NCBI GenBank assembly: GCA_023424095.1 | Contig: JAFAEG010000023.1 | Location: 1 to 42,606, forward strand | DNA length: 42,606 nt | Source of the DNA: Pseudomonadota bacterium | GTDB taxonomy: Bacteria; Pseudomonadota; Alphaproteobacteria; Sphingomonadales; Sphingomonadaceae | Direction: 5' to 3' | Shown: positions 22,620-30,612 of the stretch, one piece after another | Layout: each line of letters opens with the position of its first letter | Numbering within the stretch: the stretch's first letter is position 1 | The notes under the pieces: generated by a model | Databases searched by the model: none | Seen by the model: the letters and a program-made list of their open reading frames with translations, nothing else | What the model was told of the DNA's origin: nothing | Position numbers and translations under genes: made by a program

Positions 22620-23936
22620 ATGCCTCTCACGCCCTTTCCCTGGCTCGATCTCGTCATCATCGTGCTGCTCGTCTGCACGAATGGCCTTCTGGCCATGTCC
22701 GAGCTCGCGATCGTCTCCGCCCGCCGGCCGCGGCTGAAGGCGCTGGAGAAGAATGGCAGCAAGGGCGCCGCCGCCGCGCTGAAGCTTGCCTCCGATCCGG
22801 GCCGCTTCCTGTCCGCGGTGCAGATCGGCATCACCCTGATGGGGATCATCAACGGCGCTTATTCGGGCGCGAGCCTTGGCACGCCGGTCGGCGAGCGGCT
22901 GGCCTTGCTGGGGCTCGACCCGGAGCTGGCGCAGAGCCTGGGCTTCGCCTTGGTGATCGCTCTGGTGACCTATCTGAGCCTCGTGATCGGCGAATTGGTG
23001 CCCAAGCAATTCGCCTTGCGCTCGCCGGAGCCGATCGCGGTGCTGGTGGCGCGGCCGATGCAGTGGATCGCGTGGATCACGGCGCCGTTCGTCTGGCTGC
23101 TCGACAAGACCACCGGGCTGGTTTTCGCCTTGCTTCGGATGAAGCGCGAGAGCGACGATCAGGTGACGGCGGAGGATCTGCACATGGTGGTCGCCGAGGC
23201 CACCCATGCGGGCGTGCTGGACGAGAGCGAGCGGGCGATCATCTCCGGCGTCGTGCGCCTGTCGGACCGGCCGACGCGCGAAGTGATGACGCCGCGCACA
23301 TTGGTCGACTGGATCGATGCCGATGCCGATCCGGAGACGCTTCGCGCCTTCCTTCAGCAGACCCCGCACAGCCGCATTCCGGTCGCGGAAGGCTCGGTCG
23401 ATCAGCTGATCGGCGTGGTCGCGACCCGCGATATCGCGGTGGCTTTGGTCGAGGGCCGCCCCGTCGCTCTGCGCGCGCTGATGAAGGAGGCGCAGATCAT
23501 CCACGACCGGATGGACGCGATGGATGCGCTGGTCGTGCTCCAGGCTTCCGACGTGCCGATGCTGTTCGTGCATGACGAATATGGCCATTTCGACGGGCTG
23601 GTGACGCCGGCCGATCTGCTGACGGCGCTGGCCGGAGCGTTCGCGTCGGATGCGGATCTGGACGAAGACGCGCCTTTGGTGGAGCGCGACGACGGCAGCT
23701 GGCTGGTGTCGGGATCGGTTTCCGCCGATGCGCTGTCCGACCGGCTCGGCATCGCGATCCCGGCCGAGCGCGATTATGCCACCGCCGCCGGCTTCGCTTT
23801 GTCGGTGCTGCGCCGCCTGCCCAAGGTCGGCGAGAAATTCCGTTTCGGCGGCTGGCAGTTCGAGATCATCGACATGGACGGCCGCAAGATCGACAAATTG
23901 CTCGCCAGCGAAGTGAAGGCGCGGCGACGGGGCTGA
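22620..23936 (+). CDS. HlyC/CorC-type transporter (CNNM, CBS pair, CorC domains)
   Basis: This 438-residue membrane protein has the full CNNM family layout. The transmembrane CNNM domain (about 1-190) contains MSELAIVSARRPRLKAL near 26-42 and IGELVPKQFALRSPEPIA near 122-139, both hallmark motifs. A CBS-domain pair follows (about 205-335), with VMTPRTLVDWIDAD and DRMDAMDALVVLQ. The C-terminal CorC_HlyC domain (about 350-430) includes WLVSGSVSADAL and GEKFRFGGWQFEIIDMDGRKI. Relatives mediate Mg2+/Co2+ efflux or homeostasis; the hemolysin name is historical. The start follows AAGGGAAGG. It faces away from the OmpA-type gene and is followed by a two-TM protein gene. Confidence 0.93.
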   Translation: MPLTPFPWLDLVIIVLLVCTNGLLAMSELAIVSARRPRLKALEKNGSKGAAAALKLASDPGRFLSAVQIGITLMGIINGAYSGASLGTPVGERLALLGLDPELAQSLGFALVIALVTYLSLVIGELVPKQFALRSPEPIAVLVARPMQWIAWITAPFVWLLDKTTGLVFALLRMKRESDDQVTAEDLHMVVAEATHAGVLDESERAIISGVVRLSDRPTREVMTPRTLVDWIDADADPETLRAFLQQTPHSRIPVAEGSVDQLIGVVATRDIAVALVEGRPVALRALMKEAQIIHDRMDAMDALVVLQASDVPMLFVHDEYGHFDGLVTPADLLTALAGAFASDADLDEDAPLVERDDGSWLVSGSVSADALSDRLGIAIPAERDYATAAGFALSVLRRLPKVGEKFRFGGWQFEIIDMDGRKIDKLLASEVKARRRG

Positions 23937-23945
23937 GGAGGGGGG

Positions 23946-24467
23946 ATGCCGGAGCCGTTCGAAGCGCGACCGAAGAAGTCGCGGCTGATCCTTTATCTGC
24001 TGGGTTGCCTCGTCTTCATTGCAGGCTGCGCGTGGATCCTGTTCGTGCCGGGCGCGCTGGACGGCTCCCGCCGCTCCCCCTGGCTGGTCAACGCGGTGGC
24101 GTGGGTCGGCCTGCCCTTCTTCAGCATCTGCCTGATCGGATGGGGGCGCATGCTCCTGTCGAGCGGGCCGCAGATCCGCATCGACCGGCGCGGCGTGATG
24201 TGGAGCCGCTGGTCGCTGGAGCCGATCCCGTTCGCGGCGATCGCCGAAAGCTGGACCGCGAAGGTCGGACCGAACGCGATGCTGTGCCTGCGGCTGCACG
24301 ACCCGGCCCGCTACCCGGCGCGCAGTCCGGTGTTGCGGCTGACGGCGGGCGCCAACCGGTCGATGGGGACCGGCGACGTGGCGATCCCCACCAATGCGCT
24401 CGACCGCGACATCGACGAGCTAGTCGGCGCCTTTGCCCGCTGGCGCGAGGCGATGGCGCGCGCCTAG
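23946..24467 (+). CDS. Two-TM protein resembling the STM3941 family
   Basis: A 173-residue protein with two N-terminal membrane helices (LILYLLGCLVFIAGCAWILF and VAWVGLPFFSICLIGWGRML), followed by a cytoplasmic domain with QIRIDRRGVMWSRWSLEPIPF and VAIPTNALDRDIDELVGAF. That layout resembles the poorly characterised STM3941-type proteins; the match is from memory and not strong. It starts nine bases after the CNNM gene, so the two are likely cotranscribed. Its stop overlaps the convergent helix-hairpin-helix gene by four bases. Confidence 0.75.
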   Translation: MPEPFEARPKKSRLILYLLGCLVFIAGCAWILFVPGALDGSRRSPWLVNAVAWVGLPFFSICLIGWGRMLLSSGPQIRIDRRGVMWSRWSLEPIPFAAIAESWTAKVGPNAMLCLRLHDPARYPARSPVLRLTAGANRSMGTGDVAIPTNALDRDIDELVGAFARWREAMARA

Positions 24468-25027
24468 CTGCCCAGCTTGCCGAACTTCTCTTCGAACGCC
24501 TCGGTCTCCCCGCTCGCCAGCAAGCGGGCCTGTTCGACGACGCGGTCGCGGGTGAGGCGGCCCTTGAAGGCACCGAGCCGCTCCTCGAGCGCGGCAAGGC
24601 CGGCCTCGTCGAGCGAGGCGAGTTGCTCGTAGCGCGTCACGCCCTGCTCGTTCAGCAAGGTCTCAAGCTTCGGGCCGACGCCCTTCAGCCTGGTCAGTTC
24701 GTCCGGATGGTCGGTCGAATGGGGCGGGAAGGCGATGCCGGCAATGTCGCCGGGCAAAGGCACGGCGGGCTGCGAGATGTCGAGGGGGGGCTCGGGCACC
24801 TCCGAAACCGCCGCTGCCACCGACGCCTCCGGCTCCGGCGCCGCTTCCTTGTGATAGGGCCGGTCGCGGCTGACGGCATAGGGATCGTCGTCCTTGCCGA
24901 CCCGCGCGGTGCTGGTCGCGGCGATCGACTGGCGGCGGCGGGCAAGGCGCAGCACGAGCCAGAGCAGGATGACGACCGCCAGCACCGCGCCGGCGACGAT
25001 CAACATGGTCTGTGTGTCGAAATTCAT
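24464..25027 (-). CDS. Single-pass membrane protein with C-terminal helix-hairpin-helix domain
   Basis: A 187-residue protein with one N-terminal membrane helix (MLIVAGAVLAVVILLWLVL at about 8-26), a charged, Pro/Ala-rich linker (about 30-105), and a C-terminal helix-hairpin-helix segment. The latter reads LTRLKGVGPKLETLLNEQGV followed by YEQLASLDEAGLAALEERL. This kind of domain is found at the C-termini of alphaproteobacterial L21 and NADH dehydrogenase subunit E proteins, and usually binds nucleic acid or protein. A membrane-tethered copy is unusual. Its ATG overlaps the stop of the preceding 44-residue gene (ATGA), and AAGGGGA provides a ribosome-binding site. It is the last gene of a four-gene overlapping operon. 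Confidence 0.82.
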   Translation of the reverse strand: MNFDTQTMLIVAGAVLAVVILLWLVLRLARRRQSIAATSTARVGKDDDPYAVSRDRPYHKEAAPEPEASVAAAVSEVPEPPLDISQPAVPLPGDIAGIAFPPHSTDHPDELTRLKGVGPKLETLLNEQGVTRYEQLASLDEAGLAALEERLGAFKGRLTRDRVVEQARLLASGETEAFEEKFGKLGS

Positions 25028-25158
25028 GCCTCGTCCCCTTCAGTCTTCTTCGCCGGCCGGGCGGCCCGGTCGCCGCGGAACATCCACCAGGCGGTGCCGA
25101 CGCCCAAAGCGACGCAGACCGCCAAGGTCGCGCCATGAAACAGGATCAGGTCGATCAT
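25024..25158 (-). CDS. 44-residue membrane microprotein
   Basis: The small frame translates as MIDLILFHGATLAVCVALGV followed by GTAWWMFRGDRAARPAKKTE and GDEA. It has one N-terminal hydrophobic helix and a basic then acidic C-terminus. The start follows GGGAG, located within the end of the previous gene, and the stop overlaps the next ATG by four bases. These coupling signals and position in a tightly packed set of genes support it as real. I recognise no family. Confidence 0.7.
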   Translation of the reverse strand: MIDLILFHGATLAVCVALGVGTAWWMFRGDRAARPAKKTEGDEA

Positions 25159-25165
25159 CGCGCGC

Positions 25166-25282
25166 TCACTCCCGGTCCAGGAAGCTGATGCGGCGGCGGC
25201 GCTTCATCAGCCAGGTCATCAGGCCGAAGCCGAGCAGGAAGGCGAGCGCACACAGGATCAGGGTTTCCGCGATCAGCGGCAT
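25166..25282 (-). CDS. 38-residue membrane microprotein
   Basis: The frame encodes MPLIAETLILCALAFLLGFG, then LMTWLMKRRRRISFLDRE. It is a single hydrophobic helix followed by a Lys/Arg cluster, so the C-terminus is probably cytoplasmic. GGGAGG lies six bases upstream of the ATG. The start overlaps the end of the 118-residue gene by ten bases and the stop is seven bases from the next gene. No family is recognised. An extended frame to 25417 exists but lies inside the upstream gene. Confidence 0.7.
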   Translation of the reverse strand: MPLIAETLILCALAFLLGFGLMTWLMKRRRRISFLDRE

Positions 25283-25629
25283 GGTTCGCCTCCCGGCGGC
25301 GGATTGGCCCACTCCACCCGGGCCATGCCGGGAACGGTGAGGGCGCGCTGGTCGAGGCCCGGAAGCGAGCCGTCGGTATGGCCGCCGAGGCTGACGTCGC
25401 CGAGCCGCTGGAAGCAATTGGCGGGCCCCGAATAGATGGTGGTGCGGGCGAGCGGGTCGCGCTGGACCGTCCCGGTGACGCCCGGCACCTCGACATTGTT
25501 GATCACGAGCTGGAGGTCGCGATCGAGCCGGTCGACGAAGGCTTCGCCTCGCCCGAGCGGGCCGTGCGCGAGCCAGCCCACGCCGAGGGCGAGCAGGAGG
25601 CCGGTCAGGAACTTGGCAGCTTTGAGCAC
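25273..25629 (-). CDS. Small exported protein, BON-like
   Basis: A 118-residue protein with an N-terminal hydrophobic signal or anchor (KAAKFLTGLLLALGVGWLAH) and a mature domain that includes DRDLQLVINNVEVPGVTGTV, ARTTIYSGPANCFQR and VPGMARVEWAN. The paired VPGV/VPGM segments and strand pattern resemble a BON domain, which often binds membranes or lipids, but the match is loose. It is the first gene of a four-gene operon of small membrane proteins ending at 24464. TAAGG lies upstream of its ATG. Confidence 0.7.
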   Translation of the reverse strand: MLKAAKFLTGLLLALGVGWLAHGPLGRGEAFVDRLDRDLQLVINNVEVPGVTGTVQRDPLARTTIYSGPANCFQRLGDVSLGGHTDGSLPGLDQRALTVPGMARVEWANPPPGGEPCR

Positions 25630-25645
25630 ATGCGCACCTTACGCA

Positions 25646-26914
25646 TCAGCCGCGCCCCCGCGCAATCTCCCGCCAGCCGATATCGCGGCGGCAGAAGCCG
25701 GTGGGAAAGTCGATCGCGTCGACCGCGGCATAGGCCCGGGCCTGCGCTTCGGCGACGTCCGCACCGGTTGCGGTGACGGCAAGCACGCGGCCGCCATTGG
25801 CGATAAGCCCGCTGTCGCTCAACGCGGTGCCGGCGTGGAAGACAAGCGCCTCGTCCATCGGCGGGATCTCGATCGCGCCGCCCTTGGCCGGGGTGCCGGG
25901 ATAGCCCTCGGCCGCCATCACCACGGTCAGCGCCGTCTTGTCGCTGAAGCGTGGGGGCTGGGCGTCGGCGAGGCGGCCGGTGGCGGCAGCGAGCATCAGT
26001 TCGGCGAGGTCGCCCTGTAGCCTGGCCATCAGCACCTGGCATTCGGGGTCGCCGAAGCGGACATTATATTCGACCAGCTTCGGCCCTTCATCGGTGAGCA
26101 TCAGCCCAGCGTAGAGAATGCCGCTGAACGGCGCGCCTTCGTTCGCCATCGCCGCCACCGTCGGCCCGACGATTTCGGCCATCACGCGGGCCTCAAGCTC
26201 GGCGGTGAAAATGCTCGCCGGGCTGTAGGCGCCCATACCGCCGGTATTGGGGCCGACATCGCCGTCGCCGACGCGCTTATGGTCCTGGGCCGAGCCGAAC
26301 GGGACGACCGTCGTGCCGTCGGTCAAGGCGAAGAAGCTAACTTCCTCGCCGGTCATGAACTCCTCGATCACGGCGCTCGCCCCGGCGTCGCCGAAGGCGC
26401 CGCCGAAAATGTGCGCGACGGCCTCCTCGGCCTCGGCCGCGGTCTCGGCGATGATCACGCCCTTGCCGGCCGCGAGCCCGTCCGCCTTGATCACCACCGG
26501 CAGGTCGAACAGGTCGAGCTCGGCCTCCGCCTCTGCGACGTTGGTGGCGCGGCGGAAGCGGGCGGTCGGGATGTCGTGGCGAGCGCAGAGCAATTTGGTG
26601 AAGCTCTTCGAGCCTTCGAGCTGCGCGGCGGCGGCGCTGGGGCCGAAGACCGGGATATTCTCGGCGCGCAGGCGGTCGGCGAGGCCGTCGACCAAGGGCT
26701 GTTCGGGGCCGATCACCACCAGGCCGATGCCCTGCGCCTGGCAGAAAGTGACAACGGCATCCTGATCGGCCGGGTCGAGCGGCACCAGTTCCGCCTCCGC
26801 CGCGATGCCCGGATTGCCGGGTGCGGCATACAGCCTATCTACGCTCGGCGATTGCGCCAGCTTCCACGCCAGCGCATGCTCGCGCCCGCCCGATCCCAAT
26901 AAAAGCACGTTCAT
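25646..26914 (-). CDS. purD: Phosphoribosylamine-glycine ligase
   Basis: PurD (GAR synthetase) joins phosphoribosylamine and glycine with ATP in the second step of purine synthesis. The start at 26914 gives 422 residues beginning MNVLLLGSGGREHALAWKL, which is the conserved N-terminus. The ATP-grasp domain shows VVIKADGLAAGKGVIIA, then EEFMTGEEVSFFALTDG and QDHKRVGDGDVGPNTGGMGA. Further C-terminal landmarks are LMLTDEGPKLVEYNVRFGDP and ALTVVMAAEGYPG. The start codon overlaps that of xseA on the other strand, within the palindrome CATG. Each gene's promoter must lie inside the other's coding region unless one real start is further downstream. Confidence 0.96.
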   Translation of the reverse strand: MNVLLLGSGGREHALAWKLAQSPSVDRLYAAPGNPGIAAEAELVPLDPADQDAVVTFCQAQGIGLVVIGPEQPLVDGLADRLRAENIPVFGPSAAAAQLEGSKSFTKLLCARHDIPTARFRRATNVAEAEAELDLFDLPVVIKADGLAAGKGVIIAETAAEAEEAVAHIFGGAFGDAGASAVIEEFMTGEEVSFFALTDGTTVVPFGSAQDHKRVGDGDVGPNTGGMGAYSPASIFTAELEARVMAEIVGPTVAAMANEGAPFSGILYAGLMLTDEGPKLVEYNVRFGDPECQVLMARLQGDLAELMLAAATGRLADAQPPRFSDKTALTVVMAAEGYPGTPAKGGAIEIPPMDEALVFHAGTALSDSGLIANGGRVLAVTATGADVAEAQARAYAAVDAIDFPTGFCRRDIGWREIARGRG

Positions 26915-28295
26915 GACCGAGCCCTCTGCCTCCTCGTCCGGCCTGTTGTCCAATGTTTCTCCCGGCGACAACGCGCAGGCGATGTCGGTGTCCGAATTGT
27001 CGTCGCGGCTGAAGCGGACGGTCGAGGATGCGTTCGGGCAGGTGCGGGTGCGCGGCGAGATTTCCGGCTTCAAGCGCCATGCGTCGGGCCATTGCTACTT
27101 CACGCTGAAGGACGATGCCGCGAACATGGACGCGGTGATCTGGCGCGGCAGTGCGGCGAACCTGCAATTCCGCCCCGAGGACGGGATCGAGGTGATCGCG
27201 CTCGGCAAGCTGACCACCTATCCGGGCCGGTCGAAATATCAGATCGTGGTCGAGCGGCTGGAACTGGCCGGTCAGGGCGCGCTGATGCAATTGCTCGACC
27301 AGCGCCGGCGGGCGCTGGCGGCCGAGGGCCTGTTCGATCAGGAGCGCAAGCGGGCGCTGCCGTTCGCGCCGAAGGTGATCGGCGTCGTCACGTCGCCGAC
27401 CGGGGCGGTGATCCGCGACATCTTGCACCGGCTGGAAGATCGCTGCCCCTGCCATGTCGTGCTCTGGCCGGTCGCGGTGCAGGGCGAGGGCGCGGCCGAG
27501 CAGGTCGCGGCGGCGGTGCGGGGCTTCGGGGCCTTGCCCAAGGATGGGTCGGTGGCGCGGCCGGACCTGATCATCGTCGCGCGCGGCGGTGGTTCGATCG
27601 AGGATTTGTGGGCGTTCAACGAGGAAGTGGTGGTGCGGGCGGTGGCGGACTCGCCGATCCCGACCATCTCCGCCGTCGGGCACGAGACCGACACCACGCT
27701 TTGCGATTTCGCCGCCGACATGCGCGCGCCCACCCCGACTGCGGCGGCGGAACTGGCGGTGCCGGTGCGCGCCGATCTGCTGGCGCAGGTGCGGCAGATG
27801 GGGCTGCGGGCCGAGCGCTGCGCGTCGCGGACGGCGGAGCGGGCCGGCGAGCGGCTGGAGGCGTTGTTGCGCCATTGGCCGGCGCGGGAGGAATTGCTGG
27901 CGCCGCAGCAGCAGCGGCTGGATGATCTGGCCGAGCGGCTGCCGCGCGGATTGCGTGGGCGGCTGGACCGGGCGCGGGCCGATCTGGGCCGGGCTGGTGG
28001 AGCGTTGCGGCCGGGGCTGCTCAGCCAGCGGCTGGACCGGTCGCGTGAGCGGCTGTCGAGCCTGGAGCGATTGCTGGACCTCGTGCATCCCGAAACGCCG
28101 CTGAAGCGGGGCTTCGCGCGGGTCGAGGATCGTGACGGCCATACGCTGACGTCGGCGGCCGCGGCGAAGGCGGCGGGCAGGCTCAAACTGGTCTTCGCCG
28201 ACGGGCCGCTGCCGGCCAGTGTCGACGGCGCGCTTGAGCCGGTGGCGCGCAAGCGCCATATTCCGCCGCAAGGCGAGCAGGGGAGCCTGCTCTGA
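26913..28295 (+). CDS. xseA: Exodeoxyribonuclease VII large subunit
   Basis: XseA is the catalytic large subunit of ExoVII, which degrades single-stranded DNA bidirectionally; its small partner XseB is not in the window. The protein is 460 residues. The N-terminal OB-fold has SVSELSSRLKRTVEDAFGQV and VRGEISGF with GHCYFTLKDD. The catalytic domain contains VIGVVTSPTGAVIRDILHRL, IIVARGGGSIEDLWAFNEE and AVGHETDTTLCDFAADMRAP. A long coiled-coil follows at about 290-400. ATG 26913 matches the expected family N-terminus (SPGDNAQAMSVSEL), but an internal ATG at 26982 cannot be excluded. It is followed by the DUF2093 gene at 13 bases. Confidence 0.96.
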   Translation: MTEPSASSSGLLSNVSPGDNAQAMSVSELSSRLKRTVEDAFGQVRVRGEISGFKRHASGHCYFTLKDDAANMDAVIWRGSAANLQFRPEDGIEVIALGKLTTYPGRSKYQIVVERLELAGQGALMQLLDQRRRALAAEGLFDQERKRALPFAPKVIGVVTSPTGAVIRDILHRLEDRCPCHVVLWPVAVQGEGAAEQVAAAVRGFGALPKDGSVARPDLIIVARGGGSIEDLWAFNEEVVVRAVADSPIPTISAVGHETDTTLCDFAADMRAPTPTAAAELAVPVRADLLAQVRQMGLRAERCASRTAERAGERLEALLRHWPAREELLAPQQQRLDDLAERLPRGLRGRLDRARADLGRAGGALRPGLLSQRLDRSRERLSSLERLLDLVHPETPLKRGFARVEDRDGHTLTSAAAAKAAGRLKLVFADGPLPASVDGALEPVARKRHIPPQGEQGSLL

Positions 28296-28308
28296 GGAGT
28301 TTGACCAG

Positions 28309-28509
28309 ATGTTGATGTCCGCCAGCGGCCGCCCGGCCAAGATTTTCTACCAGCCGGGCACGTACCGCATCCTGTCCTCCGGCGACCATGTCGTCTGCGC
28401 GGTGACGAAGGTCGCGATCCCGCTCGGCGAGCTCAAATATTGGAGCGCCGAGCGGCAGGAAGCCTATGTCGATGCCGAAGCGGTGATGAAGGCGGAAGGG
28501 CGGGAGTGA
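28309..28509 (+). CDS. DUF2093 family protein
   Basis: A 66-residue protein matching DUF2093. Characteristic segments are PAKIFYQPGTYRILSSGDHV, VVCAVTKVAIPLGELKYWS and AERQEAYVDAEAV. The family is restricted largely to alphaproteobacteria and its function is unknown. ATG 28309 follows GAGGAG; an ATG two codons on would also work. It is downstream of xseA and overlaps the M23 peptidase start (GTGA), so it appears cotranscribed. Confidence 0.9.
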   Translation: MLMSASGRPAKIFYQPGTYRILSSGDHVVCAVTKVAIPLGELKYWSAERQEAYVDAEAVMKAEGRE

Positions 28510-29348
28510 GCCTGGCTCTGGCAGCAGCGCTGACTCTCTTCGCTCATCCGGCGGCACAGCCGCGGACGATGTGGAGAATTCGCGACGCGTGCCCTGCCAG
28601 CATGAGCTACGAGCCCGATCCCGAGCAGGGCAAGCTGCTGCGCGGCTGCGTTTCGCGAGGAAGTTCCGTTCGATTCAATGGGACGTCGATACCGGTAAGC
28701 CCTGACGGCCACTTCATCATTGGCTTCGATCGAGACGCGCCGTCGGAGGCCTTGCTGGAGTGGGTGAGCCGGGATGGCGAGACCGTTCTTCCCAGCAGTC
28801 TTCGGGTCGCGCCCCGCCGCTGGAACCTCCAGCGCGTCAATGTCGCGCGCAATCTGCCGCGCGAGGGTGACGAATCCTGGACCCGGCGCGAGGCGGAAGT
28901 GCTGCGGGCGCAGGCGGCGCGGGCTCGGCAAACGGATGCGCAGGGCTGGCGGCAGGATTTCATCTGGCCCGCGCGCGGCCGGATCAGCGGGCGGTTCGGG
29001 TCGCAGCGCATCTATCGCGGCGAGCCGGGCAGCTATCATGGCGGAGTCGATGTCGCGGCGGCGACCGGATCGCTGGTGGTCGCGCCCGCTGACGGCGTGG
29101 TGGTGCTGGCCGCGCCCGGCTTCAGCCTGGAAGGCAATCTGGTGATCCTCGATCATGGCGCCGGGCTCAGCTCTTCCTTCCTGCATCTGTCCCGGATCGA
29201 CGTCAGCGAGGGCCAGACCATCCGGCAGGGCGAACGGATCGGCCTGGTCGGGGCGACCGGCCGCGCGACCGGGCCGCATCTCCATTGGGCGCTGACCTGG
29301 AACGGCGCCAAACTTGACCCGGAGCGGGTCGTCCCGGCAATGGAATAG
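28506..29348 (+). CDS. M23 family metallopeptidase
   Basis: A 280-residue exported peptidase, starting at GTG 28506 that overlaps the DUF2093 stop by four bases. The N-terminus (SLALAAALTLFAHPAAQP) is a signal peptide, though unusually without basic residues before the core. Residues 153-270 form the LytM/M23 domain: the zinc ligands are His178 and Asp182 in YHGGVDVAA and His260 in GPHLHW, with His258 as the catalytic His. M23 enzymes cut peptidoglycan cross-links. The N-terminal half (25-150) contains PF-unknown sequence with VNVARNLPREG, similar to other sphingomonad M23 proteins. All catalytic residues are present. Confidence 0.93.
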   Translation: MSLALAAALTLFAHPAAQPRTMWRIRDACPASMSYEPDPEQGKLLRGCVSRGSSVRFNGTSIPVSPDGHFIIGFDRDAPSEALLEWVSRDGETVLPSSLRVAPRRWNLQRVNVARNLPREGDESWTRREAEVLRAQAARARQTDAQGWRQDFIWPARGRISGRFGSQRIYRGEPGSYHGGVDVAAATGSLVVAPADGVVVLAAPGFSLEGNLVILDHGAGLSSSFLHLSRIDVSEGQTIRQGERIGLVGATGRATGPHLHWALTWNGAKLDPERVVPAME

Positions 29349-29351
29349 ACA

Positions 29352-30569
29352 ATGGATCGGCTGGGGGCGGCGACACAGGCAAGACGGGAGGGGCGGTTCG
29401 GCGACGCGGTGGCGTTGCTGAAGGCCGCGCTTGCCGAGCGCCCGGACCACGGCCCGACCCTCAACGCCCTTGGTCTGACCCTGCTGGAAGCCGGCGAGGC
29501 CGCTGCTGCGGCCGCGACGCTGGAGCAAGCGGTGGCGGCAGCCCCCAAGGCGCCGCCACTCTGGCTGAACCTTGCAGAAGCGCGGCGGCGGGCCGGGCAC
29601 GCCGCGGCGGAGATCGCGGCGCTGGACGGCGCGCTGGCGCTCGATCCCTATCTGCTGCCCGCTTTGCTCAAGAAGGCGCAGGCGCAGGAGCGGCTAGGCG
29701 ATCCGGGCGCGATCGCAACCTGGCGCAATCTGCTGGCCGCCTCACCGGATAGCGGCGGCCTGCCCGAACCGATCCGGGTGGCGCTCGATCATGGCCGCGC
29801 GCTGGTCGCGGCGGCGGACGCGAGTCAGGGCGCGGCGATCGACGCGAAACTGGCGGCGGTGCTGGCCGCTTATCCGCCGGAGGAACTGGTCCGGGCGCGG
29901 GGCTATGCCGATCATCTCGCCGGCCGGCGCAAGGTCTATGTGCAGGAGCCGACGGCGGGGCATTTCCCCTATTTGCCCGCCTTCGAATATTTCGACCGCG
30001 CGCTCTTTCCCTGGTTCGCCGAACTGGAGGCGGGGACGCAGACGATCCGCGAGGAATTGCTCGCGATCTGGTCGGACGATGCGGAGGGCTTCCGGCCTTA
30101 TGTGGCGTTCGACGCGACCCAGCCGGCCAATCAGTGGGGCGAGCTCAATCACTCACCCCGCTGGGGCGCCTGGTTCCTGTGGGAAAATGGCGTGCGCAAC
30201 GATGCGCATTGCGCCCGCTGCCCCGCCACCGCCGCCTTGCTGGAGCGGCTGCCGATGCTCGATCATCCTGGCAAGGGGCCGACGGTGATGTTCTCGGTGC
30301 TCGCGCCGCGCACGCGCATTCCGGCGCATACCGGCAGTTCGAACGTGCGCACGACGGTGCATCTGCCGCTAGTGGTGCCGCCGGGCTGCGGCTTCCGGGT
30401 CGGTTCGGAAACGCGCGAATGGCAGGTGGGCGAGGCCTGGGCGTTCGACGACACGATCGAGCATGAGGCCTGGAACGATAGCGACGAGCCGCGCGTGATC
30501 CTGATCCTCGACGCCTGGAACCCGCTGCTCACGGAAGCGGAAAAGGCCGTCGCCAGGGCGATCGGCTGA
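29352..30569 (+). CDS. TPR protein fused to an aspartyl/asparaginyl beta-hydroxylase domain
   Basis: A 405-residue protein. The N-terminal 130 residues carry TPR-like repeats (ALLKAALAERPDHGPTLNAL, then PLWLNLAEARRRAGHAAAEI and LDPYLLPALLKKAQAQ). The C-terminal 190 residues form an AspH-type Fe(II)/2OG domain. Metal-binding His326 lies in RIPAHTGSSNVRTTVHLPL and His371 in FDDTIEHEAWN; Arg381 in RVILILDAWN would bind 2-oxoglutarate. AspH enzymes hydroxylate Asp or Asn side chains in proteins or peptides; in vertebrates they act on EGF domains. The TPR is probably a substrate- or partner-binding module. It starts three bases after the M23 stop and lies on the receptor side of the 31-39 kb cluster. 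Confidence 0.9.
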   Translation: MDRLGAATQARREGRFGDAVALLKAALAERPDHGPTLNALGLTLLEAGEAAAAAATLEQAVAAAPKAPPLWLNLAEARRRAGHAAAEIAALDGALALDPYLLPALLKKAQAQERLGDPGAIATWRNLLAASPDSGGLPEPIRVALDHGRALVAAADASQGAAIDAKLAAVLAAYPPEELVRARGYADHLAGRRKVYVQEPTAGHFPYLPAFEYFDRALFPWFAELEAGTQTIREELLAIWSDDAEGFRPYVAFDATQPANQWGELNHSPRWGAWFLWENGVRNDAHCARCPATAALLERLPMLDHPGKGPTVMFSVLAPRTRIPAHTGSSNVRTTVHLPLVVPPGCGFRVGSETREWQVGEAWAFDDTIEHEAWNDSDEPRVILILDAWNPLLTEAEKAVARAIG

Positions 30570-30612
30570 TTGTCCGCCTGCGCGGTTCTGCACCGGCCCT
30601 CAACAAAAACGT

